Positions 43,833 through 52,069 of a stretch of DNA of 64,000 bases are shown in pieces. The notes under the pieces are model-generated. The model was not told the DNA's origin. It saw nothing but the letters and a program-made list of their open reading frames with translations, and did no database searches. The stretch covers positions 1 to 64,000 of the forward strand of contig DGTR01000024.1 in NCBI GenBank assembly GCA_002394395.1, read 5' to 3'. The DNA is from Bacteroidales bacterium UBA4331 (GTDB taxonomy: Bacteria > Bacteroidota > Bacteroidia > Bacteroidales > Paludibacteraceae). A program made the translations under genes and the position numbers. The stretch's first letter is position 1. Each line of letters begins with the position of its first letter.

Positions 43833-46800
43833 ATGAGACGATTATTAACCTTTGTACTTTGTACCTTGTACCTTTGTACTTTTGCACAAACGACCATTAC
43901 CGGTCGCGTAATGGACGGAGCTGCCAACGAATCGGCTATCGGTGCTTCCGTCCTGGTGGTGGGCACAACGGTAGGCACTATTACTGATTTTGACGGCCGG
44001 TTCACAATCGAAGTGCCGGACGGCAAGTTCATCCTCCAGATTTCCATGGTGGGTTATAAGACCCAAGTGGTGAATATCAAAGGCAAGACCTCGGTGGAAG
44101 TGACGCTTATGGAGGATGCCCAGGTAATGGACGAAGTGGTGGTTGTCGGTTATGGTACGATGAAGAAACGCGACCTATCCGGTTCGGTCAGCCAAATCAA
44201 ATCTGAGGATATCATGTCCGGTGGTCAAATGAATGTGGCTAATAGTTTGGAGGGAAAGATCGCCGGTGTGGATGTGAAAGCATCTGACGGAGCTCCGGGA
44301 TCCGGAGTGAGTATAACTGTACGCGGTGCCAACTCGTTCACTACTTCCTCGCAGCCGCTCTATATCGTGGACGGTATTCCTTTCGGCACCGACCCCAACG
44401 GCGTTCCCTCATCCGGAGCTAACGACGGACAGAATACCTCGCAGAACCCGCTCTCGATGATTAACCCCAATGATATAGAGAAGATAGAGGTGCTCAAGGA
44501 CGCTTCAGCTACCGCCATCTACGGTTCGCGTGGAGCCAACGGCGTGGTCATCATCACCACCCGCAAAGGGCAGGAAGGAAGACCGCGCGTAGAACTGAAT
44601 ATCAAAGGTTCGGTACAGCAGATTGCCCGCAAGGTGCAGATGCTTGATGCCTACCATTACGCTCTCTATCAGAACGAAGCGGCAGCGAACAGCCGCACTT
44701 ACGAAGGCGGTACGCAGCGTGACCCCTATCGCGGCGAATGGGACTATCCTTATATCGGTTCCGGCTATGTCTATACCCAGGGCAAGTACAACCCCTCGCC
44801 GGAGGACTTTCTCAACCCCGGTCTGCGTACCGACCAATACGGCAACGTGGATGAGGTAGTCGGTACCGATTGGCAACAACAGATTTACCAACTCGGTTGG
44901 TCGCAGGAATATAACGCTGCAGTCTCCGGCGGCACCGACAAAGGCTACTACTCCTTCTCCGGCTCCTACGCCGACCAGGCGGGTATTATCAAGAATACCG
45001 GCTACAAACGCTACGGTCTTTCTATCAACACCGCTTGGCATATCACCAAATGGCTGGAGATAGGCACCTCGCAGCACTTCACCAACGCCACCACCAATTT
45101 CCAGCGCACCAACTCTGAGAACACGGGTATCATCCGTTCGTCGCTCATCTTCCCGCCTACATACGGACCGCATGCTCAGACCGAGCAACTGGACGAACTG
45201 AACTGGCTGGCAGCCAATCCTGTCAACTATGTCAACGGTGCCAAGGACGAACTCAAGCAAATCTCATGGTTCTCGTCCTCCTTCGTGGAGTTTACTATCC
45301 AGCCGTGGCTCAAGTTGCGCCAGAACCTCGGTCTTGGGTATAACGACGGGCATCGCTCTACCTATTACGACCGCCATACGCAAGAAGGCAAATCGCCCTA
45401 TAACGGCAAAGCGGGCAAAGCGTCCTCTATTTGGAAATCGCTTACTTCCGAGACCCTGCTCACCTTCGATCATAAGTTCAACGAGAAACATTCGATCAAT
45501 GCGGTGCTTGGTGTCACCTTCGAACGCGGATGGGGAGAGAACGAGTCCGTGACAGCTACCAATTTTCCGAACGACCTCACCAAGGATGCGAATATGGCAT
45601 TGGCGTTGGACAAGGCGGTGCTGCAAAGCTCCAAGACGGTCCAATCGCTGGAATCTTACCTCGCCCGTGTCAACTACACCCTCATGGGGCGCTACCTCTT
45701 CACGGCTTCTGCACGTGTGGACGGATCGTCCTCGTTTGCCAAGAACCATAAATGGGCACCTTTCTTCTCAGGGGCATTCGCTTGGCGCATGATAGACGAG
45801 GAATGGATGCAGTCGCAGGATGTCCTCTCCAACTGGAAATGGCGTGTCTCCTTCGGCGAGACAGGTAATCAGGCTATCGGAGCCTACCGTACGCTCACCG
45901 TCTTTGATGCCGCCAACTATCCCTATGCCGGTACGCTGGAGTCTGGCGAAGCGATGATTGACTGGCGCGGACCTACCAACCCGGATCTCCGGTGGGAGAC
46001 AACAGACCAAGCCGACGCAGGTATAGACATCGGTTTCGCGAACAACCGCGTTAACCTCACCCTCGATTATTATTGGAAAAAGACCCGCGACCTGCTCCAG
46101 AATGTAACTATCCCCTCCTCATCCGGTTTCAGCCAGATGATGATCAACTCCGGATGGGTCATCAATCAAGGCTTCGAATTATCCCTTTCTGCTGTGGCAA
46201 TCGACATCCGTGACTGGAAATGGACTCTCGATGCCAACTTCTCCCTTAACCGTAACCGCATCGGCGGGCTCAAGGGTGACCAGTACGCTACGGCTCTCTG
46301 GTCCAAGGCGGACCAAGTTTTCTTGCAGCGCAACGGCTGTCCTATCGGTACGCTCTATGGCTACAAGGAAGAAGGCATCGACCCTGCTACGGGCGAGATT
46401 ATCTACGCAGACCTCGACGGTAGTGGCTCGATTACTGAAGCCGACCGTACCATCATCGGAAACACAAATCCCGATTTCACCTACTCCCTTACCTCGCGCC
46501 TATCGTGGAAAGGACTCTCCCTCAATTTCATGCTGCAAGGCTCACATGGTAATGACATCTTCAACTATAACCTCACAGACATTACCATGTCCAATATCGG
46601 TAATATCACCAAGACCGCTTACGAAGGTCGCTGGACGCCGCAGACGGCTACTACTGCCACTTGGCCCAAAGCAACTGCCGGATATAACCGCACATGGCTT
46701 GTATCCGACCGCTATGTGGAGGATGGCTCGTTCCTCAAAATCAAATATATCACCCTCTCGTACGACTGGAACAACCCCGCCAAGTGGCTCCAGAAGATCA

Positions 46801-46961
46801 ACTTCAACTTCACCGTCAACAATGCCTGGACTTTCACGCGCTACTCGTGGTTTGAACCCGATGTCAATGCTGCCGGCAACAACCCTGCATGCCCGGGCGT
46901 AGACTCCTATTCCTACCCCTCCGCACGAACTTATAGCCTCGGTATTAACTTTGTATTCTAA
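43833..46961 (+). CDS. SusC-like TonB-dependent outer-membrane transporter
   Basis: 1042 residues. The signal peptide MRRLLTFVLCTLYLCTFAQ is translated from GTACCTT-type heptamers. A carboxypeptidase-like domain follows (ITGRVMDGAANESAIGASVLVVGT). The TonB-box/plug has MDEVVVVGYGTMKKRDLSGSV, VRGANSFTTSSQPLYIVDG and ILKDASATAIYGSRGANGV-like residues. The barrel ends YSLGINFVF. It is the energised pore of the SusCD pair importing mannan oligosaccharides. It begins one base after the preceding stop, and SusD follows. Confidence 0.95.
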   Translation: MRRLLTFVLCTLYLCTFAQTTITGRVMDGAANESAIGASVLVVGTTVGTITDFDGRFTIEVPDGKFILQISMVGYKTQVVNIKGKTSVEVTLMEDAQVMDEVVVVGYGTMKKRDLSGSVSQIKSEDIMSGGQMNVANSLEGKIAGVDVKASDGAPGSGVSITVRGANSFTTSSQPLYIVDGIPFGTDPNGVPSSGANDGQNTSQNPLSMINPNDIEKIEVLKDASATAIYGSRGANGVVIITTRKGQEGRPRVELNIKGSVQQIARKVQMLDAYHYALYQNEAAANSRTYEGGTQRDPYRGEWDYPYIGSGYVYTQGKYNPSPEDFLNPGLRTDQYGNVDEVVGTDWQQQIYQLGWSQEYNAAVSGGTDKGYYSFSGSYADQAGIIKNTGYKRYGLSINTAWHITKWLEIGTSQHFTNATTNFQRTNSENTGIIRSSLIFPPTYGPHAQTEQLDELNWLAANPVNYVNGAKDELKQISWFSSSFVEFTIQPWLKLRQNLGLGYNDGHRSTYYDRHTQEGKSPYNGKAGKASSIWKSLTSETLLTFDHKFNEKHSINAVLGVTFERGWGENESVTATNFPNDLTKDANMALALDKAVLQSSKTVQSLESYLARVNYTLMGRYLFTASARVDGSSSFAKNHKWAPFFSGAFAWRMIDEEWMQSQDVLSNWKWRVSFGETGNQAIGAYRTLTVFDAANYPYAGTLESGEAMIDWRGPTNPDLRWETTDQADAGIDIGFANNRVNLTLDYYWKKTRDLLQNVTIPSSSGFSQMMINSGWVINQGFELSLSAVAIDIRDWKWTLDANFSLNRNRIGGLKGDQYATALWSKADQVFLQRNGCPIGTLYGYKEEGIDPATGEIIYADLDGSGSITEADRTIIGNTNPDFTYSLTSRLSWKGLSLNFMLQGSHGNDIFNYNLTDITMSNIGNITKTAYEGRWTPQTATTATWPKATAGYNRTWLVSDRYVEDGSFLKIKYITLSYDWNNPAKWLQKINFNFTVNNAWTFTRYSWFEPDVNAAGNNPACPGVDSYSYPSARTYSLGINFVF
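43846..43884 (+). repeat. heptamer repeat (GTACCTT family) encoding the SusC signal peptide
   Basis: CTTTGTA, CTTTGTA, CCTTGTA, CCTTTGTA, CTTTTG units encode FVLCTLYLCTF. Same family as 48844-48878, where it encodes another signal peptide. Confidence 0.9.
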
Positions 46962-46992
46962 TAACCCCACCTGACCTCCCCACAAGGGAGGG
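46961..46992. repeat. palindromic element, copy upstream of susD (left arm)
   Basis: C-rich element immediately after the susC stop. It is the reverse complement, with a few mismatches, of 47049-47080, which lies inside the susD signal-peptide codons. The two arms could pair in mRNA with the susD ATG in the 56-nt loop. Confidence 0.85.
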
Positions 46993-47010
46993 AATAAAAA
47001 CACTACAGTT

Positions 47011-48789
47011 ATGAAAGTAAAAAAATATATCACCCGCTTATTGGTCATCCTCCCCCTGTGGGGAGGCTTGGTGGGGTTATTCCCTTCATGTAGTTGGATA
47101 GAAGAAAACCCCGACTCTCTCATTACGCCCGCCCAACTCGGCGACAGCGAAGAGGCATGCGACCAACTCGTAACAGGGGTTTATTCCAAATGGATTTATG
47201 ACATGTTCTGTTGGGGCTATTTTCCGCGGATGTTGGAGTTCGATGCGGATTATATCTCCGGTCCGGACTGGCTCTTCGGTACGTTCGGTGCAGGTAATTT
47301 CCAAGGCGAACCCGATCTTACCGATGCGCTATGGAAAGGTTGTTACGGACTCATCGGGCGCGCTAATACGGCTGAACGATATATCTCAGAAATGAAGAAT
47401 ATCTCATCTGCTTATAAGAACAACGCCTTGGGCGAACTGCGTTTCCAGAAAGCCTTCGCTTATTTCCTCCTTGTCCGCGCCTACGGTCCGATACCTATCC
47501 AAAATGAACAAATGGTAAATGAACAAATGGTAAATGGACTGAGTAATCCTCGTCAAGAGGTTACGAAGGTTTATGACCATATCATAGGTCTGCTCGAACC
47601 CGCTACCCGTATGCTCTACAAGAACACCGACGAAGCTTACCATCCCGGACATGTCTCCGCAGGCTCGGCTGCAGGATTGCTCGCTAAGGTCTATGCCACC
47701 GAAGCAGCCTATGCCATGCCGGCGGGAACGGAGCTTATCGTCCGTACAGGTGCTCCCTATACAACGGTTAATGGCAACAAACGCTACGCACCGCTGCAAA
47801 CCCTTACCTTTACCAAACAAGCGGTTCCCGGATATGAGTCCCTTGACCCGCTCCAGCTCTATCAGCAGGCAGCCGACTGGGCGGAGGAACTGCTCAACGG
47901 TACGTACGGTTCGTACGAACTGTCCGACTATTCCGTCCTCTGGACCAAAGCCAACGCAACCGCCTCAGAGTTCCTTTTCTCCATCGGCACGGTCTCCGGC
48001 GATGCTACTTACAAAACCTCTGTCCACACCCAGTATGAGGGCTATATGACAGCGACCGGCTCGGACTTCATTCAGTCCGGCGGATGGACAGGCTGCACGC
48101 GTCACTGGTATGATCTCTTCGACCATGACGACTTCCGTATCACCAAAGGTGTCCGCCACCGCTGGCGCAACTACACCCAGCGCGAGTCCAACTCCGGTTT
48201 CTATTATCCTTACGATGACGAATACACCATTATGGCTACGGGTCGTAACCTCAACGGCGACTGGGTCAAAGACCCCTCCGGTATCTATGCCGATGGAGTC
48301 AATTATTACTACTCCATGGATGCCCAGTGCCTTGCTTTCACTACCAAGTACGAGGATGTGACCGACCCTTCTATAGACCAAGCGGACGCCAACTGGCCCT
48401 TCCTCCGCCTCGCGGATGTCATTCTCGTCTATGCCGAAGCGCTCAACGAACTGGGCAAACCCGGTGACGCAATCACCCAACTCAATAAGGTCCGTGCCCG
48501 CTCCAATGCCGCGCGTGCCTCTATGGGAGGAACCAATGCCCTCTCTACCCAGACCCTCCGACGCTCGGCGATCATCGAAGAGCGTGCCAAAGAACTCGCT
48601 TGCGAAGCAGACAGACGATGGGATCTCCTCCGGTGGGGCATCTACCTCGATGCCATGAATGCCATCGGAGGAACAGACGATTCAGGCGTCAATAAATCCC
48701 GCACATCCCGTAATCTCCTCTTCCCCCTCCCCGTGCAGGAACTCAATACCAACTCCGCCATCACCGCCAACAACCCCGGATGGCAATAA
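47011..48789 (+). CDS. SusD-like glycan-binding lipoprotein
   Basis: 592 residues. The signal MKVKKYITRLLVILPLWGG, then LVGLFPSC, has Cys28 as the lipidation site; its core ILPLWGGLVGLF comes from a palindromic element. SusD features are ENPDSLITPAQL, LGELRFQKAFAYFLLVRAYGPIPI, FLRLADVILVYAEALNELGK and IIEERAKELACEADRRWDLLRWG. A repeat-encoded NEQMVNEQMVNG extends the loop after GPIPI. It is the surface lid partner of SusC and captures mannan oligosaccharides. A strong predicted hairpin (46961-47080) brackets its start codon and may set its level relative to SusC. Confidence 0.93.
   Translation: MKVKKYITRLLVILPLWGGLVGLFPSCSWIEENPDSLITPAQLGDSEEACDQLVTGVYSKWIYDMFCWGYFPRMLEFDADYISGPDWLFGTFGAGNFQGEPDLTDALWKGCYGLIGRANTAERYISEMKNISSAYKNNALGELRFQKAFAYFLLVRAYGPIPIQNEQMVNEQMVNGLSNPRQEVTKVYDHIIGLLEPATRMLYKNTDEAYHPGHVSAGSAAGLLAKVYATEAAYAMPAGTELIVRTGAPYTTVNGNKRYAPLQTLTFTKQAVPGYESLDPLQLYQQAADWAEELLNGTYGSYELSDYSVLWTKANATASEFLFSIGTVSGDATYKTSVHTQYEGYMTATGSDFIQSGGWTGCTRHWYDLFDHDDFRITKGVRHRWRNYTQRESNSGFYYPYDDEYTIMATGRNLNGDWVKDPSGIYADGVNYYYSMDAQCLAFTTKYEDVTDPSIDQADANWPFLRLADVILVYAEALNELGKPGDAITQLNKVRARSNAARASMGGTNALSTQTLRRSAIIEERAKELACEADRRWDLLRWGIYLDAMNAIGGTDDSGVNKSRTSRNLLFPLPVQELNTNSAITANNPGWQ
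47049..47080 (+). repeat. palindromic element, in-frame copy (right arm)
   Basis: Encodes ILPLWGGLVGL of the SusD signal peptide. Inverted relative to the copy at 46961-46992. Confidence 0.85.
47502..47537 (+). repeat. in-frame repeat (AAATGGT family)
   Basis: AAATGAAC, AAATGGT, AAATGAAC, AAATGGT, AAATGG are translated as NEQMVNEQMVNG in a SusD loop. Confidence 0.9.
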
Positions 48790-48820
48790 AACAATATTAA
48801 TTATTAAATTACTATCTATT

Positions 48821-50125
48821 ATGAAAAAACATCTCCATTATGCCTTGTACTTGGTACTTTGTACCTTTGTACCTTTCATCTCCCTCTTCGCAGCGGAGAC
48901 CACACTATGGGAATCAACCTACACCGATGGTGTGGAAATCAACAGCGAGACCGTCGCTTCTTTCAAAGCCGGCGACATCCTACGTATCTATCTCTCTGTG
49001 CCCGAGTCCGGCGCAAACTTCAAAATCTGCTACAAGGGAGCACCCGACTGGTCCGAGACCGCTATCCCCTCACTCGACTCGCAATGGCCTTGGGTCAACG
49101 GTGGCGAAGACCATTTCGACCTCACTTTCAAACAAGCGGACATCACCGCTTTCTCGGGAAAGAATATCTATATCTATCAGGGCGATAACAGCCTCATTAG
49201 CAAAGTCACATTGGTAACCGAAGACCAAGACCCCGAACCGCAAGACCCGCAACCCCAACCAACCGACCGCGTTGCAGAAACACTCTGGGAGGGTACGCAA
49301 GTGCTGGGTGCAGAGGGGAATGACGGTTTCGGCATCGATGCTGCCAAACTGCAAAACTTGGCGCTCAACGACTCGATCGCAATCACCATTACCGATCTCA
49401 CCGACTCCTATTGCCAAATCAATATCGCTGCTAACGATCCATGGACTGCTATTCCCGGTACGAACTGGGAGTCGCTGACTGCAGCAGGCACTTATCGTTA
49501 TGCCGTTGCAGATGCGGACCTCGTAGCTAATATCAAAACTTCCGGTCTGACCATCCAGGGCAAACTCTGTACCGTCACAAAACTGCAACTCCTGCCTTAT
49601 CAAGAGCCGGGCGATGATCCCGAACCGCAGCCCGAAACCAAAGAATATGAAGACCAAACCGTCTGGACCGGAAACACCGCTATCTCGTGGAATGCGGAGG
49701 AATACCCGGGTGAACAATTCGACACCTACAATGTGCAACAGGATATGTTGGCTGGGCTTGCCAAAGATGACAGTATCAAGATCTATTACACCGATGCGAT
49801 CGAAGGAGCACAGTTCGCTCTTACCTACAAAGCCGGAGATGAATGGTCTTGGACTGACCTTGCTGTTACCAACCACACCTCCTTCTTCGCCTACAAAGTC
49901 GCAACCGATGAGATAGCGCAGGATATTGCCGACCATGGTCTCGTCATCCGCGGACAGGGCTATCACGCTATCCGTATCGTTATCGGCAAACCGAAGAGCG
50001 CAACCGGCGTTGAAACAACGAATGCATCCGCAATACATTGCGGATCAAAAATCCTCCGCAACGGTCAAGTGCTGATTATCCGTGATAGCAAAGCATACAA
50101 CATGCTCGGTCAATTAGTTGACTAA
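48821..50125 (+). CDS. predicted surface glycan-binding protein (SusE position), three modules plus C-terminal motif
   Basis: 434 residues from ATG 48821. The signal peptide core ALYLVLCTFVPFISLF is repeat-encoded. Three copies of the module seen in the 42683 protein start at TTLWESTYTDGVEI, ETLWEGTQVLGAEG and QTVWTGNTAISWNA. They are separated by P/E/Q-rich linkers (DQDPEPQDPQPQP, EPGDDPEPQPE). It ends in the 25-residue motif KILRNGQVLIIRDSK ... MLGQLVD. Its place after SusD is that of a SusE-like surface glycan-binding protein. Lack of a lipobox cysteine plus the tail suggests a different export route from a normal SusE lipoprotein. Confidence 0.7.
   Translation: MKKHLHYALYLVLCTFVPFISLFAAETTLWESTYTDGVEINSETVASFKAGDILRIYLSVPESGANFKICYKGAPDWSETAIPSLDSQWPWVNGGEDHFDLTFKQADITAFSGKNIYIYQGDNSLISKVTLVTEDQDPEPQDPQPQPTDRVAETLWEGTQVLGAEGNDGFGIDAAKLQNLALNDSIAITITDLTDSYCQINIAANDPWTAIPGTNWESLTAAGTYRYAVADADLVANIKTSGLTIQGKLCTVTKLQLLPYQEPGDDPEPQPETKEYEDQTVWTGNTAISWNAEEYPGEQFDTYNVQQDMLAGLAKDDSIKIYYTDAIEGAQFALTYKAGDEWSWTDLAVTNHTSFFAYKVATDEIAQDIADHGLVIRGQGYHAIRIVIGKPKSATGVETTNASAIHCGSKILRNGQVLIIRDSKAYNMLGQLVD
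48844..48878 (+). repeat. heptamer repeat (GTACTTT family) encoding a signal peptide core
   Basis: CTTGTAC, TTGGTAC, TTTGTAC, CTTTGTA, CCTTTC encode LYLVLCTFVPF. Confidence 0.9.
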
Positions 50126-50166
50126 TAGACCGGTAACTATATAATTAACTTTAAAATATAATCATT

Positions 50167-51879
50167 ATGAAAAAACTATTTAGTATTTTAGCCGTGGCAC
50201 TCTTTGCCCTCTCCGCCCATGCCACGGTAGTAACAAAGGACATTACTTGGACTTTGACAGATGGCGGAAATACTTTCGCTCTGGATGCTTGGGGAAATAT
50301 GCCAACCAAGTGGGATTGGACGGAAGGATGTGCCGAATACGACCAATTGGTGTTCGAGTTTGATGCTCCTACCGGTGACATCGCAGTTAAAGCGCAGTTT
50401 AATGATGGGGCAAACTACATTGCTTCTTCTGCTGTATTGCACGTAGGTGACAATAGTCTGGCTGTGAATGTGGCAGCCGATGTATTGCAAAGCGTTGATG
50501 TGAAGAACTATAGCGGTACAGCACAGACTATCACCCTCACTCGCATGTATCTGCGTAAAGCAGTTGGTCCCCAAAAGACAGAAACACTTTGGAGTGGGAG
50601 CATGGAGTTTGACTCTTGGAAAGACTGGGGAAATAGACTCGTAATTGCACCGGAGAAATTTGCTGATATACATATTGGAGATATTATCGAATTTGAATAT
50701 ACGTTAAGCGGGTCTAACCAGCAATTGAATCTCATTTCCCCTTACAATTCATATAAGATGGCTTTTGTTGGTGTTTTAGATGGAGATAACTATAATATCA
50801 ATTCGGAAGTAAATCCTACGAAGCTGACTTGCGCAATTATGTCTGCTGCCGATATTACAAATCTGCAAAACGAAGGTGGTCTCTCTATCAATGCAGTCAA
50901 TATTACTCTAACTGCCGTTAAACTGATTAAGCATGAAGTTCTTTGGACAGGAACTACGGAGGCGGGTAACTGGAGCGGATACCAACAAATCGATGCATCC
51001 AAATTAACCAATCTTCAAGTAGGCAATATCATCTGCGTGCGTGTTTCTGCTATTGGCACAGAGGACTCCCCGCGTATTACTTTGGCAGATGGCACATGGA
51101 CAGCACTTGTAGATGGTGAGTATTATTTCCAAGGAGGTGACGAAGCACCGATGGATGTAGAGTTCCCTGTTACCTACAAGATGGCGCAACAACTCCGTGG
51201 CAAGAATCTGGTCGTGCGTGGTGTAAACTACACCATGTCCGACATCTTCATCAAAGAAGGTACTCCGGTTAATACCGTAGCCGCTTATCTCAATGTCACT
51301 TCTGCCGGTATGGCTACCTACGTACTGCCGTTCAATGTGCCCTCGCTCCCCGATGGTGTGCATGCATACAACCTCACCAACAACGGCGATGCTACGATCT
51401 GGGCTACTGACGTGGATGCACTAGAAGCAGACAAACCCGTGCTTATCGTCGCTGCCGAAGGTGAATATGAGTTCATAAGCGAGGAAGGAGCTTCCGATGA
51501 TATCACATCCAAAACAGGCACATTTACCAACGGCGCACTCGTAGGAACGTATTATGCTATCGCAGAGGTACCCGTATCTGACGGTTCGGTCAACAACTAT
51601 ATCCTTTCCAACGGATCTGACGGCGTGGCGTTCTATCAGGTGAAAGACAACACTTGCTCTGTTGCTCCATACCGTGCGTACCTCAGCTGCGGCTATAATG
51701 CTTCGGCTGCCGGACCGAATCCAGCTCCGATGCGTATTGTCTTCCATCAAGACACCACGACTGGAATAGAGGAGGTTCAAGGGAACAAGGTACCATGTAC
51801 AAAGGTCTTCGAGAATGGTGTACTCTATATCATGAACAACGGTATCAAGTATAATGTGCAAGGCCAATTGTGTAAATGA
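50167..51879 (+). CDS. predicted surface glycan-binding protein, two modules plus C-terminal motif
   Basis: 570 residues. Signal peptide MKKLFSILAVALFALSAHA. A first beta-sandwich covers residues 20-135 (VVTKDITWTLTDGGNTFALDAWG). Two copies of the locus module follow, starting at ETLWSGSMEFDSWKDWG and VLWTGTTEAGNWSGYQ. A beta-rich domain comes next (LNVTSAGMATYVLPFNVPSLPDG). A repeat-encoded linker (EVQGNKVPCT) leads to the 25-residue motif KVFENGVLYIMNNGI ... VQGQLCK. Probably displayed on the surface and binding mannan; the binding activity is inferred from context. Confidence 0.68.
   Translation: MKKLFSILAVALFALSAHATVVTKDITWTLTDGGNTFALDAWGNMPTKWDWTEGCAEYDQLVFEFDAPTGDIAVKAQFNDGANYIASSAVLHVGDNSLAVNVAADVLQSVDVKNYSGTAQTITLTRMYLRKAVGPQKTETLWSGSMEFDSWKDWGNRLVIAPEKFADIHIGDIIEFEYTLSGSNQQLNLISPYNSYKMAFVGVLDGDNYNINSEVNPTKLTCAIMSAADITNLQNEGGLSINAVNITLTAVKLIKHEVLWTGTTEAGNWSGYQQIDASKLTNLQVGNIICVRVSAIGTEDSPRITLADGTWTALVDGEYYFQGGDEAPMDVEFPVTYKMAQQLRGKNLVVRGVNYTMSDIFIKEGTPVNTVAAYLNVTSAGMATYVLPFNVPSLPDGVHAYNLTNNGDATIWATDVDALEADKPVLIVAAEGEYEFISEEGASDDITSKTGTFTNGALVGTYYAIAEVPVSDGSVNNYILSNGSDGVAFYQVKDNTCSVAPYRAYLSCGYNASAAGPNPAPMRIVFHQDTTTGIEEVQGNKVPCTKVFENGVLYIMNNGIKYNVQGQLCK
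51783..51806 (+). repeat. in-frame repeat (GGTACAAA family)
   Basis: AACAAGGTACC and ATGTACAAAGG units are translated as GNKVPCTKV immediately before the C-terminal motif. Confidence 0.65.
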
Positions 51880-51903
51880 GTAAATGTGAAAAATATATAA
51901 ATT

Positions 51904-52065
51904 ATGAAAAAGATGTATAAGAAACCTGAAACGGAAACTATTTCCGTACAAACAACAACCTCTTTATTAAGTGGCTCACAGACTGTCGGGTTTGGTACCG
52001 GAAAAGGAACTGGTCCGGCATTAGCCCCGGCACGACCTGTTGATTATCAACATACGAATCTCTGA
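51904..52065 (+). CDS. 53-residue Bacteroidales small peptide (MKKxYxxPExE type)
   Basis: ATG 51904 to TGA 52063-52065. The start MKKMYKKPETETISVQTTTSLLSGS is the pattern of short Bacteroidetes proteins that begin M-K-K-x-Y-x-x-P-x-x-E and continue with an L-L-S/A-G-S stretch, then a Gly/Pro-rich tail. The N-terminus of the fimbrillin-like protein at 60452 follows the same pattern (MKKIYTQPRIETVATTPQQM, then LCASGG). It sits between the binding-protein gene and the alpha-galactosidase gene, 4 bp before the latter. Function unknown. Confidence 0.7.
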   Translation: MKKMYKKPETETISVQTTTSLLSGSQTVGFGTGKGTGPALAPARPVDYQHTNL

Positions 52066-52069
52066 TAAT

